From Candidatus Bipolaricaulota bacterium (GTDB taxonomy: Bacteria; Bipolaricaulota; Bipolaricaulia; Bipolaricaulales; Bipolaricaulaceae), in contig JACIWL010000002.1 of assembly GCA_014360995.1 (NCBI GenBank), positions 33,308 through 97,307 on the forward strand: a DNA stretch of 64,000 bases, written 5' to 3'. Below are positions 30,923 through 40,161 of this stretch, piece after piece. The notes under the pieces were generated by a model. That model was not told the DNA's origin and made no database searches. It saw only the letters and a list, made by a program, of their open reading frames with translations. The position numbers and the translations under genes are program-made. How positions within the stretch are numbered: position 1 is the first letter of the stretch; every line of letters begins with the position of its first letter.

Positions 30923-33652
30923 TCAGTCCCCAGCCACCTCCGCTTTGCCCTCCTTTAGCGCGGCTTGGGCTGCGGCCAGCCGGGCCACGGGGATCCGCCA
31001 GGGCGACGCGGACACGTAATCGAGACCGATCTCATGACAGAAATGCACGGAGCGGGATTCCCCGCCGTGCTCGCCGCAGATCCCCACGGAAAGATCCGGC
31101 CTGGTCCGGCGCCCCTTCTCCACGGCGATGCGCATTAGCTCCCCTACCCCGGTCCGATCCAGGGTCTCGAACGGGTCCTCGGGGAGGATCCGCCGCTCCA
31201 GATACTCCCGAATGAATTTGCCCGCGTCATCCCGGGAGAACCCGAACGTCATCTGGGTGAGGTCGTTCGTGCCAAAGGAGAAGAACTCCGCCTCGCGGGC
31301 GATCTCGTCGGCGGTGATGGCCGCCCGGGGCACCTCCACCATCGTCCCCACTTTATAGTGGATCTCCACGCCCTCCTCGGCCATGACCCGCTTGGCGATC
31401 TCCGTCACCCGCTCGCGCATGACCCGCATCTCGTTCACGTGGCCCACGAGGGGGATCATCACCTCGGGCTTGGGATTGAGCCCTTCCTTCTTGAGCTTCG
31501 CCGCGGCCCGGAAAATGGCCTCCACCTGCATGTCGTAGATATCGGGGTGGGTGATGCCCAGCCGCACGCCGCGGTGCCCAAGCATGGGGTTGAACTCCTG
31601 CAGGGACTCAATGTACGCCCGCAGCTCCTCGAACTTCATGCCCAGTCTCTCGGCGAGGGCGCGGATGTCCTTCTCCTCCCGGGGGAGGAACTCGTGCATG
31701 GGAGGGTCAAGGAGGCGGATGATCACGGGTTTTCCGTCCATGACCCTGAGGATGCCCTCGAAGTCCTGGATCTGCATCTGCTGGAGGGCAGCGAGGGCGC
31801 GCCGGCGCGTCTCGGGGCTAGGGGCGACAAGGGCCTCCTGCATATAAGGGATGCGGTCCTCGGCGAAGAACATGTGCTCTGTACGGCAAAGTCCAATCCC
31901 TTCAGCGCCGAAGGCGAGGGCGACCGCTGCCTGATCGGGCTGATCAGCGTTGGCGCGCACGCCAAGCCGCCGGCGAGCATCCACCCAGCGCATGAGCTTG
32001 GCGAAAAGCTGATAAATCGGGGCCTCCTCAGGGCGGAGGGTCTTGGTGATGAGGACCTGCACCACCTCGCTTGGCTGGGTTGGGATTTTCCCAAGGAGCA
32101 CCTCCCCAGTCGTCCCGTCGATGGAAAGCCAATCTCCCTCGTGCAGCACCTCTCCGGCCACGCGGAGCTCGCGCTTCTGGTAGTCGATGTGGAGGGCCTC
32201 GCAGCCCACCACAGCCACCTTCCCAATCTGGCGGGCCACCACCGCGGCGTGGGAGGTGAGGCCGCCCCGAGCGGTGAGGATCCCCTGAGCGGCGGCCATG
32301 CCGCGGATGTCGTCGGGCGAGGTCTCATGCCGCACGAGGATCACCGGGCCCTCTTTGGCCATCTCCTCGGCCCGCTGGGCGGAGAGGGCGATGCGTCCCG
32401 AGGCCGCCCCTGGCCCAGCAGCCAGGCCCCTGGCCAAAACCTTGGCCCGCGCCTTGGCCCGCGGATCGAAAACGGGCTGGAGAAGCTGGGAAAGCTGCTC
32501 CGCCGGATCGATGCGCAGGATGGCCTCGTCCTCGGTGATCAGGCCCTCCTCGGCCATCTCCACGGCGATCCTAACTGCGGCAAACCCCGTGCGCTTTCCA
32601 GAGCGGGTCTGAAGGATGTAGAGCTTGCCCTCCTCGATGGTGAACTCCACGTCCTGCATGTCCCGGTAGTGCCGCTCGAGGATCTCCCGGATACGGAGAA
32701 GCTCCTGGTAGACCTCGGGCATGGCCTCTTCCAGGGAGATTTGTGTGGGATCGGTCTTCGCTGCCTTGGAGATGGGGTTGGGTGTGCGGATCCCCGCCAC
32801 CACGTCCTCGCCCTGGGCGTTGAGGAGGAACTCCCCGTAGAGGCGGTTTTCCCCGGTGGCCGGATCGCGGGTGAAGCAAACCCCGGTTCCCGAGCGGTTT
32901 CCGAGGTTCCCGAACACCATGGCCTGCACGTTCACCGCGGTGCCCATCTCCTCGGGGATGCGGTACATGCGGCGATAAACCCGGGCCCGCTCGTTCATCC
33001 AGGAGCGCACCACCGCCTCGATCGCCCCCCAAAGCTGCTCCCAAGGATCCTGGGGGAATTCCTTCCCAGCTTTTTTGATGATCCCTTTGTAGCGCTTCAC
33101 AAGCTCGCGGAAGTCTTCGGCGGTGAGGTCCAGATCGGAAGAGGCACCCCGCTCGCGCTTTAGCTCCTCCATGGCTTCCCCAAACGGATCCACCTCGTCC
33201 TTGATGCCCAAAACCACCGAGCCATACATGGAAAGGAGGCGGCGGTAGGCGTCGTAGGCGAAGCGGGGGGAGGTGCGGGCGGCCAGGCCCTCCACGGCCC
33301 GGTCGGTGAGGCCCAAGTTGAGGATGGTGTCCATCATCCCGGGCATGGAGACCGGGGCGCCCGAGCGCACGGAAACAAGGAGGGGGTTCTCCGGGTCCCC
33401 GAATTTTCGGCCCGTGGCCTCCTCCAGGAATTTCATGCCCTCCTGAACTTGTTCCAAAAGGCCCTCGGGGTATTTCCCCCCGTTTTTGTAGTAGTAACGG
33501 CAGACCTCGGTGGTGATGGTGAAGCCAGGGGGAACGGGGATGCCCAAGGCCGCCATCTCCGCGAGGTTCGCGCCCTTGCCCCCAAGGAGGTCCTTCATCT
33601 TCGCGCTTCCCTCGGTTTTTCCTGCGCCAAACAAGTAAACGTACTTCGCCAT
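30923..33652 (-). CDS. ppdK: Pyruvate, phosphate dikinase
   Basis: This enzyme interconverts pyruvate, ATP and phosphate with PEP, AMP and pyrophosphate, a common link in anaerobic glycolysis or gluconeogenesis. The ~909-residue protein has 'LLGGKGANLAEMAALG' (ATP-grasp start), the phospho-His motif 'GGLTSHAAVVARQIG', 'IGLCRTEHMFF', 'LGHRGVRLGITHPDIY' and the C-terminal 'SVGICGEHGG'. The track start is GTG 33658; ATG 33652 is preferred because AGGGGGTG lies at proper spacing. The gene follows ftsY with a short overlap region and precedes dppB. Confidence 0.96.
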   Translation of the reverse strand: MAKYVYLFGAGKTEGSAKMKDLLGGKGANLAEMAALGIPVPPGFTITTEVCRYYYKNGGKYPEGLLEQVQEGMKFLEEATGRKFGDPENPLLVSVRSGAPVSMPGMMDTILNLGLTDRAVEGLAARTSPRFAYDAYRRLLSMYGSVVLGIKDEVDPFGEAMEELKRERGASSDLDLTAEDFRELVKRYKGIIKKAGKEFPQDPWEQLWGAIEAVVRSWMNERARVYRRMYRIPEEMGTAVNVQAMVFGNLGNRSGTGVCFTRDPATGENRLYGEFLLNAQGEDVVAGIRTPNPISKAAKTDPTQISLEEAMPEVYQELLRIREILERHYRDMQDVEFTIEEGKLYILQTRSGKRTGFAAVRIAVEMAEEGLITEDEAILRIDPAEQLSQLLQPVFDPRAKARAKVLARGLAAGPGAASGRIALSAQRAEEMAKEGPVILVRHETSPDDIRGMAAAQGILTARGGLTSHAAVVARQIGKVAVVGCEALHIDYQKRELRVAGEVLHEGDWLSIDGTTGEVLLGKIPTQPSEVVQVLITKTLRPEEAPIYQLFAKLMRWVDARRRLGVRANADQPDQAAVALAFGAEGIGLCRTEHMFFAEDRIPYMQEALVAPSPETRRRALAALQQMQIQDFEGILRVMDGKPVIIRLLDPPMHEFLPREEKDIRALAERLGMKFEELRAYIESLQEFNPMLGHRGVRLGITHPDIYDMQVEAIFRAAAKLKKEGLNPKPEVMIPLVGHVNEMRVMRERVTEIAKRVMAEEGVEIHYKVGTMVEVPRAAITADEIAREAEFFSFGTNDLTQMTFGFSRDDAGKFIREYLERRILPEDPFETLDRTGVGELMRIAVEKGRRTRPDLSVGICGEHGGESRSVHFCHEIGLDYVSASPWRIPVARLAAAQAALKEGKAEVAGD

Positions 33653-33654
33653 CT

Positions 33655-34560
33655 TCACCCCCTAAGAAGGGCCCGGGCGAACTCCTCGGCGCGGAAGGGA
33701 GCTAAATCGTCCAGCCCTTTTCCCACCCCCACCCAGAGGATGGGAAGTCCCAGGGCCCTCACCACCGGGAGGACCGCGCCGCCCCGGGCCGTGCCATCGA
33801 GTTTCGCCACCACAACCCCGGTGAGCTCCACCGCCTCATGGAAGAGCTGGGCCTGGGAAATGGCGTTTTGGCCCACGGTGGCGTCCACTACAAGGATCCG
33901 CTCATCCGGCGGCCGCCCCAAAACCTTTTCCACGACGCGCCTAATTTTTTTGAGCTCCTCCATAAGCGGTATTTTTGTTTGGAGTCGCCCAGCCGTATCA
34001 ACCAAAACTACATCATAGCCGACGGAGCGGGCGTGCACCAGGGCATCATGGACCACCGCGCCCGGATCCGCCCCCGGCTTTTGGGCCACCACCTCTATCC
34101 CCACGCTTTCCCCAAGCTCGCGGAGCTGGTCGATGGCCGCGGCCCGAAACGTGTCCGCCGCCACAAGAAGCGGCTTTTTCCCTTGATCCCTCAGCCATTT
34201 CCCCACCTTGGCCACCGTGGTGGTCTTTCCCGACCCGTTCACCCCCACAAAAAGGAGCACGGAAAGGGAAGACGAGAGGGAAAAATCTCGTTCCGCTCCC
34301 TTGAGCTCGGCCACGATGATTTCTTCCACCGCTTTCAAAAGTTCTTCCCAGCTACAGCGGCCAGGAAGTTTCTTTTCCACCAAGGCTACGATCCTTTTCG
34401 TTTCTTCTAAGCCCACATCCGCGGAAAGAAGGGCTTCCTCCAGCCGCTCTAAAAGCTCCGCCGTTTTTTGCCCCTGGAAGACGGTGCTCAGGGGGCCAAG
34501 AAGACCCTCCCTGGTGCGGGAGAGTCCAGCGCGCAGGCGCTCCCAAAATCCCTCGGCCAT
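33655..34560 (-). CDS. ftsY: Signal recognition particle receptor FtsY
   Basis: This SRP-receptor GTPase targets membrane proteins to the translocon. The 301-residue protein is nearly a bare NG domain: an N-domain helical bundle (residues 1-90), then the GTPase with '[20 protein letters not shown]', '[16 protein letters not shown]', '[21 protein letters not shown]', '[15 protein letters not shown]' and '[14 protein letters not shown]'. The acidic A-domain is absent, as in many non-enterobacterial FtsY. The start ATG overlaps the argS TAA by one base. Confidence 0.96.
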   Translation of the reverse strand: MAEGFWERLRAGLSRTREGLLGPLSTVFQGQKTAELLERLEEALLSADVGLEETKRIVALVEKKLPGRCSWEELLKAVEEIIVAELKGAERDFSLSSSLSVLLFVGVNGSGKTTTVAKVGKWLRDQGKKPLLVAADTFRAAAIDQLRELGESVGIEVVAQKPGADPGAVVHDALVHARSVGYDVVLVDTAGRLQTKIPLMEELKKIRRVVEKVLGRPPDERILVVDATVGQNAISQAQLFHEAVELTGVVVAKLDGTARGGAVLPVVRALGLPILWVGVGKGLDDLAPFRAEEFARALLRG

Positions 34561-36197
34561 TACATCTCCTCGGGCGCGTTCACCCCAAGAATGGAAAGGC
34601 CTCGGAAGAGGACGAGCTTGACCCCAGCAAGAAGGGCCAGACGCGCCGGCGTGGCCGGCCCTTGCCCAAGAATGCGCACCCGCGCGTAATAGGGATGGAA
34701 AATCCCGGCCAAATTCTCCAGGTATTCGCAGAGGAGATGGGGGGCAAACTCCCGGGCCGCCAATCGCACCACGTCCGGAAAACGGTCGAGCTCCGCGATC
34801 ATCCTCAATTCCTCCGGCTCCTTGAGGGGGGAGAGGTCCACGGATAGGAAATCCTCCGGGAGCTCCCCCCGGGCCTGGGCCTCCCGGAAAACGGAGGCAA
34901 TGCGGGTGTGGGCATATTGCACGTAGTACACGGGATTCTCTAGGCTCTGCTTTTTGGCGAGCTCAAAGTCGAAGACGAGATGGCTTTCGGGCTTGCGCAT
35001 GACCATGAAGTAGCGGGTGGCATCGCGGCCCACTTCATCCACGAGGTCTTTGAGGCGGAGGAACCGGCCGGCCCGGGTGGACATCTTCTCGATCCCCTCC
35101 ACGCCTTTCAGGGTTACAAACTGGTGTAGGCAGTAACTGAGAAAACCCTCAGGAAAGCCCAGGAGGCGGAGGGCGAGTTTTACCTGCTGTTGCTCCTCAA
35201 TGTGGTCAGCGCCCTGGACGTCCACTACCCAGTCGAAGCCCCGCCGGAATTTGTCGAGGTGGTAGGCGATGTCCACCATGAGGTAGGTGGGAGTGCCGTC
35301 GGAGCGGATGAGCACGGGGTCCCGCCCAAGGCCATGAACTTTCGCGGAAAGCCAGATCGCCCCGTCCTTTTCGTACACGGCTTTGCGCTCGCGCAGAAGG
35401 CGGAGGACTTCGTCCACAAGGCCCTTCCGTATGATTTCTCCCTCCCTGGTCCAGACGTCGAATCGAACACCGATAGCTTCAAGATCCTCCTCGATGAGAC
35501 GGAGCATTCTCGGCACGACTTCCGCGCGGAAGACCGCTTTGGCCTCGGCGTTCCATTCCGGATAGGCATTTCCGAACTTTTCGGCGAGCTCTTGGCCAAT
35601 GGGGATGAGGTAGTCGCCGTGGTAGCCCCCTTCGGGGATGGGCTGGGGATCGCCCAGGGCCTGGCGGTACCGGGCCCAAAGGGACTGGGCCAACAGCTCG
35701 ATCTGGCGTCCCTCGTCGTTGAGGTAGTACTCGCGGGTCACCTGCCAACCTAGTTCCGAAAAGAGGTTGGCCAAGACGTCGCCCAGCGCGGCCTGCCGGC
35801 CATGCCCGATGGTGAGAGGCCCGGTGGGGTTGGAGGAGACGAATTCCACCTGCAGTTTTTTCCCCCGGCCTTCCTCCCCTTTTCCGTAGGCTAGGCCATC
35901 CCGGAGAATCTCCCGCAAGATGCTGTGCTGGACCTCCGGTCGCAGGAAGAAGTTCAAAAAGCCCTGGACGGCTTGAACCTGGGAGAAGGCCGGGTGGGAA
36001 GAAAGCTCCCGGGCCAGGTCCTGAGCGATGGTTTGGGGAGGCCGCCGGGCTTCTTGGGCCAAAAGAAAAGCCACCCTGCTTGTGAGATCCCCGAACTCCG
36101 GCCGCGGCGGCCGCTCTACGGGGATCTCAGGGGGTGAGAGGCCCAGGCGGTCCAGGACTGCGCTAATAGAACCCTGGACCAGCGCCTCTAACCGCAT
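34560..36197 (-). CDS. argS: Arginyl-tRNA synthetase
   Basis: This 545-residue class I synthetase has the N-terminal Add1 domain ('FLNFFL'), the HIGH-type motif in 'SSNPTGPLTIGHGRQAALGD', 'YYLNDEGRQIELL', the KMSKS-equivalent 'EKMSTRAGRFLRLKDL' and the anticodon-binding C-terminus ending 'LGVNAPEEM'. It charges tRNA-Arg. The start ATG directly abuts the spoVS stop (TAA then ATG), and its own stop overlaps ftsY. Confidence 0.97.
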   Translation of the reverse strand: MRLEALVQGSISAVLDRLGLSPPEIPVERPPRPEFGDLTSRVAFLLAQEARRPPQTIAQDLARELSSHPAFSQVQAVQGFLNFFLRPEVQHSILREILRDGLAYGKGEEGRGKKLQVEFVSSNPTGPLTIGHGRQAALGDVLANLFSELGWQVTREYYLNDEGRQIELLAQSLWARYRQALGDPQPIPEGGYHGDYLIPIGQELAEKFGNAYPEWNAEAKAVFRAEVVPRMLRLIEEDLEAIGVRFDVWTREGEIIRKGLVDEVLRLLRERKAVYEKDGAIWLSAKVHGLGRDPVLIRSDGTPTYLMVDIAYHLDKFRRGFDWVVDVQGADHIEEQQQVKLALRLLGFPEGFLSYCLHQFVTLKGVEGIEKMSTRAGRFLRLKDLVDEVGRDATRYFMVMRKPESHLVFDFELAKKQSLENPVYYVQYAHTRIASVFREAQARGELPEDFLSVDLSPLKEPEELRMIAELDRFPDVVRLAAREFAPHLLCEYLENLAGIFHPYYARVRILGQGPATPARLALLAGVKLVLFRGLSILGVNAPEEM

Positions 36198-36458
36198 TTA
36201 TTTTTCGATCACGAAGCGGATGCCGGTTTTGATCTCTCCTCCGATCTCCACGTCGATGAACCCTGGGGTGACTTTTATCTCCGCCTCGCCCTCCCTCTCC
36301 ACCAAGCGACGGGCGATGGCGATGGCTTTTACCGCCTGGTTGACGGCGCCGGCCCCGATGGCATGGGCCTCGACGATCCCGTCCTCCTCCAACGCCCCGG
36401 CAATGGCCCCCGCTACCGCCTTGGGATTGGAAGTAGCCGCGACCTTGAGGATCTGCAT
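36198..36458 (-). CDS. spoVS: Stage V sporulation protein S family (SpoVS)
   Basis: The 86-residue protein is highly typical of the SpoVS family: 'LKVAATSNPKAVAGAIAGAL', 'AIGAGAVNQAVKAIAIARR' and 'IKVTPGFIDVEIGGEIKTGI'. It has an Alba-like fold and is predicted to bind nucleic acid. It occurs in many non-sporulating phyla, including Deinococcus-Thermus and Thermotogae. It leads the operon spoVS-argS-ftsY-ppdK-dppBC. A strong SD (AAAGGAGG) precedes ATG. Confidence 0.95.
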   Translation of the reverse strand: MQILKVAATSNPKAVAGAIAGALEEDGIVEAHAIGAGAVNQAVKAIAIARRLVEREGEAEIKVTPGFIDVEIGGEIKTGIRFVIEK

Positions 36459-36497
36459 GCTTGCCTCCTTTTTGGCGAAGGACTTTGCGTAGCAGGC

Positions 36498-36526
36498 ATT
36501 CTAGCCAGGACCGGAGGGTGTGGCAA
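36498..36526 (-). promoter_or_regulatory. Promoter of the spoVS-argS-ftsY-ppdK operon
   Basis: On the minus strand TTGCCA (5/6), a 17-bp spacer and TAGAAT (5/6) are seen, placing the transcript start about 30 bases before spoVS. This is one of the best sigma-70-type matches in the window. Confidence 0.7.
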
Positions 36527-36691
36527 CAGGCGGGGGATGTGCGAGGACCTGACACCCCACCCTTATGCAGTGCCCCCGCGACGGGGCCGCCATCCAAAAC
36601 CCGGAAGGCCACCCGGCCAGGGCCGCCCTCATGGCTCTGTGGAAGGTCTGCAGGTGCGTCGCGGCTTGCAAAAAGCCCGGCTTCTTTTCAG

Positions 36692-36714
36692 GTCCTTTGC
36701 CGAAGTCAAAGGAC
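36692..36714 (+). promoter_or_regulatory. 8-bp inverted repeat over the chromate transporter ribosome binding site
   Basis: GTCCTTTG, a 7-base loop and CAAAGGAC end eight bases before the ATG at 36723. The 3' arm contains AAAGGA, the likely SD site, so an RNA hairpin would hide it; as DNA it could be an operator. Confidence 0.5.
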
Positions 36715-36722
36715 GGCATAAA

Positions 36723-37286
36723 ATGAGATCGCGCATGTCATCTATAATTGAGTTATTTGTCGCCTTTGCTAAAGTGGGGCTATTCATGTTTGGCGGGGGC
36801 TATGTAGGCATTGCCCTGATGCATAAAGAAGTTGTGGAGATCCACAGCTGGCTTTCCGAGGAAGAATTCGTTGAAATCATCGGGATCGCTGAAAGCACTC
36901 CAGGGCCGGTTGCCATAAATACCGCCACCTACGTGGGCTACAAGGTTGCCGGGTTGGCTGGCTCCGTAGCAGCCACCTTGGGGGTGGTCCTCCCGGCTTT
37001 CCTCGTCATCTTGCTTATCGCCGCCAGCCTTTCCCGATATCTGAATAGCCCCTTAGCGAAAACTGTTTTTCGGGGCATCAACGCCGCCGTGGTGGCTCTA
37101 ATTTTTGTGGCGCTTCTCAAAATCGGACGGGCTGTTTTGTTCAAGGACTGGGGAATCGACCTCGTTTCCCTTGGTATCTTTGGCCTGGCCCTTGTGGTAG
37201 TGCTGCTTCTCAAACAGCATCCGATTGTGGCCATCCTTGCTTCGGCCGGTCTGAGCGTTGCCCTTCACCTTCTCTTCAAAATCTGA
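36723..37286 (+). CDS. Chromate transporter, single-domain (CHR) protein
   Basis: From ATG 36723 the protein has 187 residues, a single CHR domain: 'FAKVGLFMFGGGYVGIALM', 'LSEEEFVEIIGIAESTPGPVAINTATYVGY' and 'AATLGVVLPAFLVILLIAA'. Short-chain ChrA proteins usually work as two antiparallel halves encoded side by side. No second half is seen on either side, so it may act as a homodimer or have a partner elsewhere. The track start at 36363 runs back into spoVS and is shadow. The substrate may be chromate, sulfate or another anion. Confidence 0.85.
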   Translation: MRSRMSSIIELFVAFAKVGLFMFGGGYVGIALMHKEVVEIHSWLSEEEFVEIIGIAESTPGPVAINTATYVGYKVAGLAGSVAATLGVVLPAFLVILLIAASLSRYLNSPLAKTVFRGINAAVVALIFVALLKIGRAVLFKDWGIDLVSLGIFGLALVVVLLLKQHPIVAILASAGLSVALHLLFKI

Positions 37287-37548
37287 CCTAAACCTCTTGG
37301 AGGAAGCCAATGGGCCCCACATGCGTCGGGGTCAAGTCTTGAATTTTTGTGTTCCCGCACTTGGCTCCGGCTTTTTGAGAGGCCATGCGCCTGGTTTGCG
37401 AGCGCAAGAAAAATCCTGAGCAGCTATGGGCGGCCGCAAACCCAATGGAAGATCCCCAAAGCCTAGATGCGGCCCCAAAGGGTCCAACATGATCAACATG
37501 AGGTGCACCAGTCGCGCCCGGGTATAATGACACCAAGGAGGTAAAAAG
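37287..37548. other. Non-coding spacer with REP-like remnant and a TATAAT box
   Basis: No gene is visible in this 262-bp stretch. GGGGTCAAGTCTTGAATTTT (from 37328) resembles the end sequence I associate with REP/IS200-type elements in other bacteria, and holds the small palindrome TCAAG-TCT-TGA. No transposase is present. Near the right end a perfect TATAAT (37523-37528) is followed by AAGGAGGT and the ATG at 37549; a matching -35 is not obvious. Confidence 0.4.
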
Positions 37549-38256
37549 ATGAGGAAGAGCTGGAGGAAATTGGCAAGGGGCCTTTTTATTGGATTCCTTT
37601 TCAGTGTTTTGGGCTTCATGGCCTTTTCCCAAGAGAAACCCGTTGTGATCATCAACGAATTTGGGCAGGGGAAAGGCGGAAATGGCGAGTGGATTGAGCT
37701 CCTTGTCCTTGGCACTGGGCCGAAAACTACCGTGGACATGCGGGGCTTTGTCCTCCGGGACCGCCAAGGCGATGCCCGAGGCGGAGTTTTTATCACCTTC
37801 TCTCAAAGCGATGTCTGGGCGGCCATCCCGGCTGGGACGTTGATCGTGATCTACAACCACAACGACAAAGAAAACCTCCCCGAGCATTTCCCCGAAGACG
37901 ATTTTGATTTCAGCGACTTTGTGGTGGTCCTTCCTGCCAACGCAGAAGGCCTTTTCATCACCTCCCGCTGGGAGGGCCTGGCCAACGCCGGGGACATCAT
38001 CATCCTCCTTGATGCCCAGGGCGAGGTCGTCCATAGCCTTTCCTATGGAAACGTGCCCGAGGTGGAGCGCCGGCCCCTCCACTTGAGCGCTGTGGAGCGG
38101 GCGCGGGCAGCCTTCTATGTGGGAGCCACCCAGGGAGGGGTGGACGATCCAGAGAACTGGCAGGTGGGGCCCGACGCCTCGGGAAGCTCCACCCCAGGGT
38201 TCCCCAACACCGAGGCCCAAGACGCGTGGATTGAAGCGCTGCGCATGGGGCAGTAA
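37549..38256 (+). CDS. Exported lamin-tail-domain (LTD)-like protein
   Basis: The 235-residue protein has a signal peptide (residues about 10-28) and a beta-sandwich region typical of bacterial lamin-tail domains: 'VVIINEFGQGKGGNGEWIELLVLG', 'GFVLRDRQGDARGG', 'AAIPAGTLIVIYN' and 'STPGFPN' at the end. The domain is often found in secreted or surface proteins next to calcium-binding or nuclease modules. This copy stops right after the LTD. A decayed paralogue follows downstream and carries additional domains. SD AAGGAGGT and TATAAT lie upstream; a strong terminator follows. Confidence 0.8.
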   Translation: MRKSWRKLARGLFIGFLFSVLGFMAFSQEKPVVIINEFGQGKGGNGEWIELLVLGTGPKTTVDMRGFVLRDRQGDARGGVFITFSQSDVWAAIPAGTLIVIYNHNDKENLPEHFPEDDFDFSDFVVVLPANAEGLFITSRWEGLANAGDIIILLDAQGEVVHSLSYGNVPEVERRPLHLSAVERARAAFYVGATQGGVDDPENWQVGPDASGSSTPGFPNTEAQDAWIEALRMGQ

Positions 38257-38266
38257 GTAAGCCCGC

Positions 38267-38311
38267 GAGCCCACTGAGGAGAATTTTCCTTGGTGGGCTC
38301 TTTTTGTTTTT
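38267..38311 (+). terminator. Rho-independent terminator after the LTD protein gene
   Basis: GAGCCCAC (38267-38274) pairs with GTGGGCTC (38293-38300) around an 18-base loop, followed by TTTTTGTTTTT. The decayed paralogue begins directly after the T run. Confidence 0.88.
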
Positions 38312-38312
38312 G

Positions 38313-39637
38313 CAATGGGGCAAGCGCAGGGCTTCACAGCTACTAGTGGTGGGCGGTACCGGCCCTTGTCAAACCGTCGACATGAGGGGCTAAGTATTTC
38401 GTGATTTGCAAGGCAATGCCAGTGGAGGGGTCTACTTCACTTTTGCCAACCACCCAGACTGGGCAGCCGTAAAGCCGGGCACACTCATCGTCGTTTATAA
38501 TCCGCGCCTGACTTCAGGCGTTCCTTACTTGCCGGACCACTTTCCCCTGCCAATTATGATTTCGCAGATTACATCGTTGTGATGCCCGCTAACGCCTCAG
38601 AATACTTTAATTTTGCCCGTTGGGATGGTCTTGCAAACGGCTATTCTGCTCGACGCAGATGGACGTCTTGTCGACGGGCTCTCCTATGCCACCTTTTCAC
38701 CTCCTTATCAGGTTCCGCATCTTGCCAATGTTGGCTCAACTAAGGCGGCATGGCACACCGGTGGAACACGCGATGGGATGCATCTCTACCCACAGGCGGT
38801 CCTACTCCTGGGGCACCGGACAGCACTGCCAATGCGGCTCAGATCGAAAGCTTGAGGCCCAGGCCGGCCATCTCGGTCAGCCCCACTAACCACAACTTCG
38901 GCACCGTGTTGGTGAACTATGACAGCACGCCTTTAACCATGATCGTCCAGAACACGGGTTGCTTGGACCTCGTGGTGGGCCAAGTGGCCTTGGGTGGCAC
39001 TCACCCAAACCAGTTCCGGCTGAAAAACGATCAGGTCTCCAACAGCACAATTCCCCCGGACGGATCAGCTACGCTGCAGGTGGTGTTCCACCCCACCTCG
39101 GTGGGGGCGAAGTCCGCCGTCCTCACCATCCCCTCCAACGACCCGGGGTATCCCACCGTGACAGTGACGATCTCTGGGATAGGTAAAGCGCCGCCGCTTT
39201 CGGCCAGTGTTGGTGGGCCCTATGCCGGCGTGGTGAATGTGCCCGTGACCTTGACCGGCTCGGCGAGCGGCGGCGTTCCACCCTGCACCTTCGCTTGGGC
39301 CCTCAACAACGACGGCTTGTTCGACGACGCCTTTGGCGAGATCGTGGAGTGGACTTGGACCTTGCCTGGAACTTACGTCATCCACCTCAAGGTCACCGAT
39401 AGCCAAGGTTGGGAGGCCACGGACACTACACAGGTGCAAATCTACGCCGGCCGCGGGGACGTGAACGGGGACGGGGTGGTGAACCTGGTGGACGTGCGGC
39501 TCGCTTACCTTGCGGCGTTGGGGCTTATACAACTTACGCCCGAAGAATTTGCCTGGGCCGACATGAACGGCGATGGCAAAGTGGACATGTAGAATGTGTT
39601 GGCCATTTGCTGCCTAGCATTGGGTGGCTGCGATTAG
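38313..39637 (+). pseudogene. Decayed LTD + ASH + PKD + dockerin secreted protein
   Basis: After the terminator the sequence again encodes LTD segments but in shifting frames: 'TVDMRG', a TAA at 38391, 'FRDLQGNASGGVYFTFA', then 'NYDFADYIVVMPANA' in another frame, then 'AILLDADGRLVDGLSYA' in another. The last 280 codons (track ORF 38750-39592) hold a choice-of-anchor/ASH domain ('VSPTNHNFGTVLVN'), a PKD domain ('VGGPYAGVVNVPVTLTGSAS') and a dockerin-like repeat ('GDVNGDGVVNLVDVRLAYLA', 'ADMNGDGKVDM'). An in-frame TAG at 39590 cuts the second dockerin repeat; the frame then continues to TAG 39635. The signal peptide is missing. Sequencing error alone is unlikely with this many lesions. Confidence 0.8.
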
Positions 39638-39646
39638 GGGGGCACT

Positions 39647-40149
39647 GTGGGGAAAGTTTTGCACGGTTTTCTCGTGGTGGTCCTAGGGATGGCGGCGCTT
39701 CTTGGTGGCTGTCTATTTATCCGCATTCCCAAACTTGAAGGCCCGGCCCTTGTCTTTTCGGACCTCATCGGCCCCATCGGCGGGGAAGGAGAGCTCACCA
39801 TCGAAGTCGTAGACCTTCCCGGCGTGGCTGGGGTCTCCATCCTGGGGTTCCGCTATAATCCGACGAAATTCAAGGTCACGACGATCGAAGGCCTCAATGG
39901 ATTTCATCTCCTTTGCAGCCAAATCGACAACACAACGGAAAACTCCGCTTTATCCTCGTCAACTCCACTGGAGGGATCTGCACGGGAACCATTGCCCGGA
40001 TTGGCGGAGAGTGGCTGGCCCGCGGCGATCCTGAATTTGCCATCGAGCGGGTGGAGGTGGTGGACAAGGCCAACGCCCTTTTGCCTTCCGGAAGCTACTC
40101 CATTCGCTTGGGCAGGTCTCCCCTCTATTACGCCCGCAAAACCAATTAA
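39647..40149 (+). pseudogene. Cohesin-like lipoprotein, frameshifted
   Basis: GTG 39647 begins a lipoprotein: signal 'LVVVLGMAALLGGC' with a lipobox. The mature part, 'GELTIEVVDLPGVAGVSILG' followed by 'FRYNPTKFKVTTIEGLNGF', is the start of a cohesin-like beta-sandwich. Around 39905-39940 the reading frame changes. The natural continuation 'GKLRFILVNSTGG', 'RIGGEWLARGDPEFAIERVE' and 'SGSYSIRLGR' is in another frame (track ORF 39913-40149), while the first frame becomes nonsense to 40153. A one-base deletion or two-base insertion explains it; a sequencing or assembly error is possible. Confidence 0.65.
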
Positions 40150-40161
40150 GTAGGAAAAACT

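Noticed and set aside
31358-33163. 601-codon plus-strand ORF opposite ppdK
   Set aside because: Antisense shadow of pyruvate phosphate dikinase with no recognisable domain and His/Leu-rich composition.
36459-36690. Possible structured RNA (7-bp GCGGGGG/CCCCCGC stem) between spoVS and the chromate transporter
   Set aside because: No match to SRP RNA, tmRNA, RNase P, T-box or riboswitch core motifs that I know; GC-rich spacers form such stems by chance. Only the spoVS promoter was kept.
37328-37351. Insertion sequence
   Set aside because: Only a short REP-like end is present; no transposase frame, target duplication or second end could be found nearby.
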